5,763 nt of DNA, taken from an uncultured Oscillospiraceae bacterium. GTDB lineage: Bacteria; Bacillota; Clostridia; Oscillospirales; Oscillospiraceae. Location of the stretch: positions 1 to 5,763 of the forward strand of contig CAKUHX010000108.1 in the NCBI GenBank assembly GCA_934659475.1, in the 5' to 3' direction. The translations under genes and the position numbers were made by a program. Shown in pieces: positions 1-4,668 of this stretch. Within the stretch, counting starts at the first letter, position 1. Each line of letters begins with the position of its first letter. Under the pieces are notes generated by a model. The model worked only from the letters and a program-made list of their open reading frames with translations, was not told where the DNA came from and searched no databases.

Positions 1-576
1 ATACTGGATCGGGTCGATCCGACACGCGAGAGGTCGAAAGGCCGTCAGCTGCTGGCCGGAACCGAGGAAATGGCCCGCCGCGCCGGAAACAACGGAGACG
101 TCTATTTTGTCCCGGCCTTTACCGGTCTGGCTGCTCCGTACTGGGACTCTTATGCCCGCGGGACCCTGATCGGAGTCACCGGAGGCACAACGCGGGAGCA
201 TATCGTGCGCGCAGCCCTGGGATCGACCGCCTATCAGGACAAAGATATTCTGGATGCCGTGATGAAAGAAGTCAAGACGCCGATCGAGTCCATTCACTGC
301 GATGGAGGCTCGACCTGCAATGCCTTTCTGATGCAGTTTCAGGCTGATATTTTCGGTCTGCCGCTGGAGGTGCCGGAGATCAGAGAAACAACGGCGCTTG
401 GCGCGGCTTATATGGCTGCGCTGGGGGCAGGAGAGCTGTCGTCTCCGGATGAGGTCGCCGAGCACTGGCGACTGTGCAGGCGCTACGAACCGCGCATGAG
501 CGCAGATGAAAGGGATCTTCTGCTCAGCCAATGGCACCGGGCGGTGGAGCGTTCCCGGGAATGGGCAAGGAAATGA
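1..576 (+). CDS. glpK: FGGY-family carbohydrate kinase, probably glycerol kinase (C-terminal part, 5' end outside window)
   Basis: The frame is open from the first base, giving 191 C-terminal residues; the start and the N-terminal lobe with the catalytic Asp lie off the left edge. The family phosphorylates sugars or polyols with ATP, and glycerol kinase makes sn-glycerol 3-phosphate in the cytoplasm. Visible glycerol-kinase landmarks are DVYFVPAFTGLAAPYWD (residues 33-49), the segment RGTLIGVTGGTTREHIVRAA (53-72), a CDGG...FLMQFQAD block (100-116) of the ATP-binding domain, and ETTALGAAY (129-137). The end, YEPRMS...W..AVER..EWA, also matches glycerol kinases. Oddities: the usual acidic residue in the second FGGY signature (AALE) is Gly here (AALG, residues 71-74), and LTRGT is VTGGT. 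It may therefore be a divergent paralogue acting on another polyol. The family call is firm; the glycerol assignment is probable. The gene is convergent with the leftward genes that follow. Confidence 0.85.
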   Translation: MLDRVDPTRERSKGRQLLAGTEEMARRAGNNGDVYFVPAFTGLAAPYWDSYARGTLIGVTGGTTREHIVRAALGSTAYQDKDILDAVMKEVKTPIESIHCDGGSTCNAFLMQFQADIFGLPLEVPEIRETTALGAAYMAALGAGELSSPDEVAEHWRLCRRYEPRMSADERDLLLSQWHRAVERSREWARK

Positions 577-613
577 TACCGCCAGCCCGCGCAAAACGCT
601 TCCTGAAAATAAC

Positions 614-646
614 AGCGGGGCCCCGTCCGACGGACGGGGCCCCGCT
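614..646. terminator. Strong intrinsic terminator between convergent genes
   Basis: Two perfectly complementary 16-base arms (614-629 and 631-646) flank a single A, so the real hairpin has about 15 GC-rich pairs and a 3-base loop. On the minus strand the hairpin is followed by GTTATTTTC, a usable U-rich tract. On the plus strand the following TTGATCGTTCTCTC is poorer. It lies 17 bases past the stop of the etfA remnant, so it was probably that gene's own terminator. It now seems to end the LysR transcript and to protect against read-through from the kinase. Confidence 0.88.
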
Positions 647-662
647 TGATCGTTCTCTCAGC

Positions 663-830
663 TTACTTGGCGGCCTTGGCAGCCTTGATGGCCTCGATCA
701 GCATGGGGGTGACCTTGAACAGGTCGCCGCAGATGCCGTAGTCGGCGATCTCGAAGATGGGAGCGGTGTCGTTCTTGTTCACGGCGATGATGCACTCGGA
801 GTCCTGCATACCGGCCTTGTGCTGGATGGC
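663..830 (-). pseudogene. etfA: 3' fragment of etfA (electron transfer flavoprotein subunit alpha)
   Basis: Read leftward from 830 to the TAA at 665-663, this stretch encodes 55 residues beginning [12 protein letters not shown] and ending AIKAAKAAK. It matches the C-terminus of EtfA: IQHxAGM and the following [21 protein letters not shown] are the conserved FAD-binding domain II motifs. Intact EtfA is about 320-350 residues, so roughly five sixths of the gene is missing. Upstream, homology fades after the codons that should read SGAIQH (here SAPAIQH). The frame then continues through 48 GC-rich bases to the LysR stop codon at 878-876. There is no start codon or ribosome binding site. The coding quality is still high (GCC, AAG, ATC codons, no internal stop), so the truncation looks recent. 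It is most likely a deletion, insertion or duplication scar; an assembly chimera is the main alternative. Confidence 0.8.
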
Positions 831-875
831 GGGCGCGGACGGAGCTGACGCGGAGCCGGACCGGTCTCCGCCCCG

Positions 876-1853
876 TCACTGGCCGGCGGCGTCCGGAACG
901 ATCCTGCTGATATGGAGCAGCTCCTGATCTTCATAAAATTTCGTCAGAAGTTCTATGAAATACTTGAAATAGTGGGGGAGGTACCGCTGCCTGTATCGGA
1001 TGAGCGACAGTGTCTGAACGACCGGCGTATCCTGATCAAACAGCGGGAAAATATTGACCGCCCCCTCTAAAATTTCGGGATGGTCTGCCAGGGCCATGTG
1101 CGTGCAGAAGCAGGCGGTGACGCCCTTGACGCAGAGCGGGATGGTCTGCGCGGAGTTCGGGCAGGTAAAGTAGACGATGGGCGTAATGCCCTCCTGCAGA
1201 AACAGGCCGCGGATCTGCTGGCCAAGGCGGTTGGACATCATGGAAAGGGGCAGGCGCGCAATGTCCTTTACATGAATGCACGTCTCGGCCTTTTTCTTGA
1301 TCAGGGAAAGCTCCTGCGCCGAATAGTACTCGCGCATCAAGGAGTCTGCCGCGCAGAAATAGACGCGGTCCTGAAAAAGCTCCTGTGCAATAAGCTCGGG
1401 GCCGTAGTCCATGGGCAGCACGATGCCGAGATCCAGACTTCCGTTGGCGATCATCCGCTCCTGCTCGGCGGCTAAGCCCGCCACATAGCGGCACTCCACC
1501 TTCGGGTACCTCTGGAAAAAATCCGGAAGGATGTGGGGGAGGAGCTGATTGCCCCGCACTGTACTGGCGCCGATGCGCAGAACGCCGCGCTCCTGTCGGT
1601 TGATGTCAGCAAGAACGTCCTTAAGATCCCGCTCGCCGCGCCCGATATCCTGTGCGAAGGTGCGGACAAATTCGCCCGCGCAGGTAAGCCGCAGAGCGGG
1701 CTTGCGGACGAAAAGGGGCGTGCCGTAATAGCTCTCCAGCCGCTGGATGTGGTTGGAAAGCGTCTGCTGCGAGATGTAAAGCCGGTTGGCGGTTTTCGTC
1801 ATGTTGAGATCTTTCGCCAGCTCGGAGAAATAGTACAGGCTAACAAAGTCCAT
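876..1853 (-). CDS. LysR-family transcriptional regulator
   Basis: A 325-residue protein starting MDFVSLYYFSELAKDLNMTK, slightly longer than the usual ~300. Residues 1-60 form the winged helix-turn-helix typical of LysR regulators, with the recognition region near ANRLYISQQTLSNHIQRLE (22-40) followed by GTPLFVR. The effector-binding domain begins around GVLRIGAST (90-98). This start was chosen because the family begins a few residues before the first helix, and a G-rich stretch (TCGGGGGG on the minus strand) sits about 8 bases upstream. A longer frame from 1928 would add 25 residues that do not resemble the family and would run through the promoter. The gene is divergent from the hydroxyacid dehydrogenase, the standard layout for a regulator controlling its neighbour, and probably represses its own promoter. 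The stop TGA is in frame with the etfA remnant downstream. The effector is unknown. Confidence 0.92.
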   Translation of the reverse strand: MDFVSLYYFSELAKDLNMTKTANRLYISQQTLSNHIQRLESYYGTPLFVRKPALRLTCAGEFVRTFAQDIGRGERDLKDVLADINRQERGVLRIGASTVRGNQLLPHILPDFFQRYPKVECRYVAGLAAEQERMIANGSLDLGIVLPMDYGPELIAQELFQDRVYFCAADSLMREYYSAQELSLIKKKAETCIHVKDIARLPLSMMSNRLGQQIRGLFLQEGITPIVYFTCPNSAQTIPLCVKGVTACFCTHMALADHPEILEGAVNIFPLFDQDTPVVQTLSLIRYRQRYLPHYFKYFIELLTKFYEDQELLHISRIVPDAAGQ

Positions 1854-1883
1854 TGCGCGGCCCCCCGATATGTTTGTAGAGAT

Positions 1884-1903
1884 TCCAAAAACTCTTTGTT
1901 GGA
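1884..1903. promoter_or_regulatory. Imperfect dyad in the divergent region, possible LysR operator
   Basis: TCCAA (1884-1888) and TTGGA (1899-1903) are perfect inverted pentamers separated by ten bases. Two further matches within the 10-base half-sites give 7/10 symmetry. LysR-type regulators bind interrupted dyads of this size. It lies downstream of the predicted regulator start site, in the leader between that promoter and the regulator start codon. Binding is inference from position and symmetry only. Confidence 0.35.
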
Positions 1904-1918
1904 TTTTTGCCGGAAAGT

Positions 1919-1947
1919 ATTGTAGCATATTTTACAGAAAAAGCGAA
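1919..1947 (-). promoter_or_regulatory. Promoter of the LysR gene (extended -10)
   Basis: On the minus strand TACAAT (1924-1919) is preceded by TG plus one base (1927-1925), an extended -10 element with five of six consensus matches. The hexamer 17 bases further upstream (1947-1942, TTCGCT) is a weak -35, as is common when an extended -10 is present. Transcription would begin near 1912, giving a leader of about 60 bases before the ATG at 1853. Confidence 0.5.
1921..1936. promoter_or_regulatory. 16-base dyad TGTA-N2-ATAT-N2-TACA over the LysR promoter
   Basis: TGTAGCATATTTTACA matches its own reverse complement at 12 of 16 positions, with intact TGTA/TACA arms and an ATAT centre. It overlaps the predicted -10 of the regulator gene, so a protein bound here would block that promoter. 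It is also about 90 bases upstream of the dehydrogenase start, a typical activation position for a LysR regulator. This is the best candidate primary operator; no binding data are available. Confidence 0.42.
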
Positions 1948-2008
1948 ACACCCGCGGGGACATCTTTATGGGATCTTTACAAATGCGTTTCCGGGGAAAA
2001 ACGCAAAA

Positions 2009-2014
2009 AGGAGG
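2009..2014 (+). promoter_or_regulatory. Ribosome binding site fixing the dehydrogenase start
   Basis: A perfect AGGAGG lies 7 bases before the ATG at 2022. It decides the start against an in-frame ATG at 1968, which has no comparable site and would add 18 residues unlike the family. Confidence 0.85.
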
Positions 2015-2021
2015 AAGCTAT

Positions 2022-2990
2022 ATGCCTATTCGTGTACTGCTGCCGCAGCCTATTCTGCCGGAGGGGTATGAGTATCTGCGCAGCCACGGCTTCGAGGTGG
2101 TGGACGGGCGCGGCTTTACGGAGGAGGACATCATCGCCGACATCGGCGACTGCGACGCGATGATCGTCCGCACGGCCAAGATCACCGCGAAGATCCTGGA
2201 CGCAGCGCCGCGGCTGAAGATCATTGCGCGCCACGGCGCGGGCTATGACGGCGTCGATCTTGAGGCGGCGAAGCGCCGCGGCGTTCTCGTCTGCACCGCC
2301 GGCGGCGCCAACAGCATCTCCGTGGCGGAGCTGGCGATCTTCTATATGCTCTACTGCGCCAGAAACTTCAAAAAGGTGCAGCTGCACTATCTGGAGGACT
2401 ACCGCTTTGCGAAGATGGGTATCCCGAAGACCGAGCTGGAGGGAAAGACACTGGGCCTTGTGGGCATCGGCAACATCGGAAAGCTCGTGGCGAAGAAGGC
2501 CGCTCTGGGCTTTGATATGAAGGTGCTGGCCTTCGATCCCTTCGCCCGCGGGGAGCTGCCGGAGTATATTCAGCTGGTGGAGGACCGGGACACCATTTTC
2601 AAAGAAAGCGACTATGTCTCCATCCATGTCCCCGCCACAAAGGAGACCATCCACAGCATCAGCGACCGCGAATTCGGACTGATGAAAAGCAGCGCCTATC
2701 TGATCAACACGGCGCGCGGCGCGATCGTAGACGAGCCCGCGCTGATCCGGGCCCTTGAGGCCGGCGAGATCGCCGGAGCGGGACTGGACGTTCTTGAGCA
2801 GGAGCCCATCGACCCCGGAGACCCGCTGGTGAAGATGGAAAATGTTCTCACCGCCCCGCACATCGGCGGGGCGACAAAGGAGGCGTCGACCCGCTCCTCC
2901 GTGGCCTGCGCGAAGGCGATCGACGACTTCTTCGCCGGCCGCACCCCCCAGTTTATCGTTCCGGAGCTGCGCGGTCTGCTCCAAAAATAA
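2022..2990 (+). CDS. D-2-hydroxyacid dehydrogenase, NAD-dependent (phosphoglycerate dehydrogenase-like)
   Basis: A 322-residue cytoplasmic enzyme of the D-isomer-specific 2-hydroxyacid dehydrogenase family, which interconverts 2-oxo acids and D-2-hydroxy acids with NAD(P)(H). The split substrate-binding domain comprises about residues 1-100 plus the C-terminus, around a Rossmann domain. The nucleotide loop is GIGNIG (148-153), and Asp172 at the end of the next strand favours NAD over NADP. The catalytic triad is visible: Arg232 in NTARG, Glu261 in DVLEQEP and His280 in APHIGGAT. The substrate-loop segment RHGAGYDGVD (70-79) is also typical. No C-terminal ACT or ASB domain is present, so it is a short type rather than a classical SerA. 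Hydroxypyruvate/glyoxylate reductase or another 2-oxo acid reductase is as likely as serine biosynthesis. It is first in an operon with the RraA-like gene, 30 bases apart, and opposite a LysR regulator; this favours a catabolic, inducible role. The substrate is not determinable here. Confidence 0.93.
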   Translation: MPIRVLLPQPILPEGYEYLRSHGFEVVDGRGFTEEDIIADIGDCDAMIVRTAKITAKILDAAPRLKIIARHGAGYDGVDLEAAKRRGVLVCTAGGANSISVAELAIFYMLYCARNFKKVQLHYLEDYRFAKMGIPKTELEGKTLGLVGIGNIGKLVAKKAALGFDMKVLAFDPFARGELPEYIQLVEDRDTIFKESDYVSIHVPATKETIHSISDREFGLMKSSAYLINTARGAIVDEPALIRALEAGEIAGAGLDVLEQEPIDPGDPLVKMENVLTAPHIGGATKEASTRSSVACAKAIDDFFAGRTPQFIVPELRGLLQK

Positions 2991-3020
2991 ACATAAAAAC
3001 ACAATAAGGAGAGATCAAAT

Positions 3021-3722
3021 ATGAGTGTAGGAAAGCGTATCTATCTCAAGCGCGAAATGCCGGATCAGGAGATCGTGGAGCAGTTCAAGTCCATCCCGGC
3101 CTCCAATACCGCCGATGTGATGGGCCGCAGCTGTGCCATGAACCCCCGCATCCATCTGGTGAGCAAGCCCAAGGCCCAGATGATGGCCGGCCCCGCTTAC
3201 ACGGTAAAGTGCCGGGCCGGCGATAACCTGACCCTGCACGCCGCCCTGAACTTCTGCAGCGAGGGGGACGTCCTGGTGGTGTCCAACGAGGAGGACGATA
3301 CCCGGGCCCTGATGGGCGAGGTGATGATGGCGTATCTGAAATACACCAAGAAGATCGCCGGCATCGTGCTGGACGGCCCCATCCGCGACATTGACGAGAT
3401 CGGCCACTGGGACTTCCCCGTCTACTGCACCGGCACCACCCCCGGGGGCCCCTATAAGGAGGGCCCCGGCGAGATCAACGTGCCCATCGCCTGCGGCGGC
3501 GTCAGCGTCGACCCCGGCGACATCATTCTGGCCGACCCCGACGGCGTGATCGTCATCCCCCGCAAGGATGCCGCAGCGATCCTGGAGGATGCGAAGAAGT
3601 TCCAGGCGGCGGACGAGGCGAAGGCCGCTGCGGCCAAAAACGGCACTGCGAACCGCGCCTGGGTGGAAAAGACGCTTGCCGCGAAGGAGTATGAGATCAT
3701 CGACGACGTTTATCGCCCCTGA
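3021..3722 (+). CDS. RraA family protein (HMG/CHA aldolase-like, dimethylmenaquinone methyltransferase-like fold)
   Basis: A 233-residue protein preceded by AAGGAGA (3006-3012) at 8 bases from its ATG. Characterised relatives include 4-hydroxy-4-methyl-2-oxoglutarate and 4-carboxy-4-hydroxy-2-oxoadipate aldolases, which cleave to pyruvate and often decarboxylate oxaloacetate using a divalent metal. The RraA inhibitor of RNase E shares the fold. Family landmarks are SNTADVMGR (28-36), a glycine-rich AGDNLTLHAAL (66-76), GEVMMAYLK (99-107), LDGPIRDIDEI (117-127), GGVSVDPGDIILADPDGVIVIP (159-180) and a charged C-terminal helix. Arg122 and Asp123 correspond to the substrate and metal residues of the aldolases, so an enzymatic role is more likely than RNase E inhibition. 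The older database name 'demethylmenaquinone methyltransferase' is misleading. It is the last gene of the dehydrogenase operon and may supply or remove the 2-oxo acid handled by that enzyme. The specific substrate is unknown. Confidence 0.88.
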   Translation: MSVGKRIYLKREMPDQEIVEQFKSIPASNTADVMGRSCAMNPRIHLVSKPKAQMMAGPAYTVKCRAGDNLTLHAALNFCSEGDVLVVSNEEDDTRALMGEVMMAYLKYTKKIAGIVLDGPIRDIDEIGHWDFPVYCTGTTPGGPYKEGPGEINVPIACGGVSVDPGDIILADPDGVIVIPRKDAAAILEDAKKFQAADEAKAAAAKNGTANRAWVEKTLAAKEYEIIDDVYRP

Positions 3723-3760
3723 GCCGGCGGAATGACCTCTCCGACAGCAGAAGAAAAGGC

Positions 3761-3792
3761 AAAAAGGCTGCGGCTTTGGCCGCGGCCTTTTT
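3761..3792 (+). terminator. Intrinsic terminator of the dehydrogenase-RraA operon
   Basis: A 14-base arm, AAAAAGGCTGCGGC (3761-3774), pairs with GCCGCGGCCTTTTT (3779-3792) through one G-U wobble around a TTTG loop. The right arm ends in five T residues followed by GTGTATCT. It begins 38 bases after the RraA-like stop codon and separates this operon from the NuoE/NuoF operon. Confidence 0.9.
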
Positions 3793-3983
3793 GTGTATCT
3801 GCGCCTCCGACCGCCCGGAAAAGAGCGGCATTCCCGGCGGAACGGTTTGTCATATCCAACAAAAATGGGCAGGAGAAACGGCGGCGGAGCAGCTGTCCCG
3901 AAAGCGCGAAATGACGCAGGAATTGCGGGAAGTGCTTAAAATACGGCAATAATTGCATGAATCGGGTCAAAAAGGAAGTGTAA

Positions 3984-4142
3984 ATGGAATTAAATGCCGA
4001 TCAAAAGCCGATGAACTCCCGGCGTCTGTGTGGATTGACTTTTCCCTTCAAATATGACAATATCATTTTGGTAAAAAATGACGAAAGAAAATGGCGGGGA
4101 CGTCCGGCCTTCATCTGCGCGAAGGGGATGTTTCCGGGATAG
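3984..4142 (+). CDS. Possible small ORF of 52 residues, doubtful
   Basis: AAAGGAAG (3971-3978) stands 5 bases before an ATG that opens 52 codons to a TAG at 4140-4142, 43 bases before the NuoE-like start. The product (MELNADQKPMNSRRLCGLTF... ending KGMFPG) has no signal peptide, membrane segment or recognised motif. Rare codons such as TTA, ATA-rich surroundings and the predicted nuoE promoter lying inside it argue against a real gene. It could be a leader ORF or chance. Confidence 0.2.
   Translation: MELNADQKPMNSRRLCGLTFPFKYDNIILVKNDERKWRGRPAFICAKGMFPG
4035..4063 (+). promoter_or_regulatory. Possible promoter of the NuoE/NuoF operon
   Basis: TTGACT (4035-4040) matches the -35 consensus at five of six positions. 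Seventeen bases on, CAATAT (4058-4063) is a poor -10, while TATCAT (4061-4066) is a better hexamer but at a 20-base spacing. Short inverted ATGA/TCAT arms (4054-4057 and 4063-4066) overlap the -10. This is the most promoter-like stretch between the upstream terminator and the NuoE-like gene. Confidence 0.35.
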
Positions 4143-4185
4143 GCCGAAGCAATGGGAGCATTTCAAAAAAGATGAGAGGGAGCTT

Positions 4186-4668
4186 ATGAATTTACAGATC
4201 ACAGATCGAGTGCGCCAGATCGTGGAGTCCCACGGCAGCAGCAGCGCCAACCTGATCGCCATTTTGCAGGACGTTCAGGCGGAGTACAACTACCTCAGCG
4301 TGGCGAATCTGAGCTACATCGCGGACGCGCTGGGCATCAGCGTGTCCAAGGTGTACAGCGTGGCCACCTTCTACGAGAATTTCTCGCTGGAGGCCAAGGG
4401 AAAGCACATCGTCAAGGTGTGCGCGGGCACGGCCTGCCACGTGCGCAAGTCCGGCCCCATTTACGATGCCCTGCGGGAGTATCTGGGGCTGGAGGGCAAG
4501 AAAAAGACCTCTGACGACGGGCTGTTCACCCTGGAGACCGTGGCCTGTCTGGGCGCCTGCGGCCTGGCGCCCGTGATGACCGTGGACGGCGAGGTCCACG
4601 CGAAGATGGATCCCGAGACGGCGGTGAGCCTGCTGGAGGAGATCCGGGCAAAGGAGGGCGCGCAATGA
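4186..4668 (+). CDS. nuoE: NuoE-like NAD(H) oxidoreductase subunit, [2Fe-2S] thioredoxin-like protein (HydC/HndA type)
   Basis: A 160-residue protein with the standard NuoE layout: an N-terminal helical part (LIAILQDVQAEYNYLS, then VYSVATFYENFSL at 57-69) and a thioredoxin-like domain holding one [2Fe-2S] cluster. The ligands are visible as Cys79, Cys84, Cys121 and Cys125 (CAGTAC and CLGAC, spacing CX4C...CX3C). It relays electrons beside the FMN subunit in complex I or, in anaerobes, in soluble [FeFe]-hydrogenase or formate dehydrogenase complexes. The start at 4186 was chosen because it has a GAGAGG site about 6 bases upstream and begins where the family does; an in-frame ATG at 4078 adds 36 unrelated residues. 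The stop overlaps the start of the NuoF-like gene (ATGA), implying translational coupling. With no respiratory nuo genes beside it, a soluble complex is more likely than complex I. Confidence 0.92.
   Translation: MNLQITDRVRQIVESHGSSSANLIAILQDVQAEYNYLSVANLSYIADALGISVSKVYSVATFYENFSLEAKGKHIVKVCAGTACHVRKSGPIYDALREYLGLEGKKKTSDDGLFTLETVACLGACGLAPVMTVDGEVHAKMDPETAVSLLEEIRAKEGAQ

Larger units (their letters stand above)
3793..4185. other. Intergenic region, no convincing gene
   Basis: About 390 bases lie between the operon terminator and the NuoE-like start. Base composition drops to AT-rich around 3935-4080, as expected for a promoter region. Contents worth recording are a weak promoter (4035-4063), a questionable 52-codon ORF with a fair ribosome binding site (3984-4142), and a start-less open frame ending at 3952 whose last ~20 codons look gene-like. 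No repeat, tRNA or recognisable riboswitch was seen. Confidence 0.6.

Noticed and set aside
531..848. 105-codon plus-strand frame crossing the terminator
   Set aside because: It begins inside the kinase gene and runs through the hairpin and antisense to the etfA remnant; no ribosome binding site.
658..879. 73-codon minus-strand frame over the etfA remnant
   Set aside because: It is a different frame from the one that encodes the EtfA motifs and has an Arg-rich, unrecognisable product.
1854..1928. Upstream start for the LysR regulator
   Set aside because: It would add 25 residues outside the family fold and start within the predicted promoter -10 region.
1977..3002. 341-codon open frame antisense to the dehydrogenase
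   Set aside because: It mirrors the GC-rich codons of the sense gene, has no family resemblance, and the sense frame has full catalytic motifs and a perfect ribosome binding site.
4051..4070. Possible Rex (redox) operator at the nuoE promoter
   Set aside because: Only ATGA/TCAT 4-base arms are present; it does not match the TTGTTAA-type inverted repeat expected for Rex.
4078..4185. Upstream start for the NuoE-like protein
   Set aside because: The 36 extra residues do not resemble NuoE, and the later ATG has the better spaced ribosome binding site and the expected protein length.
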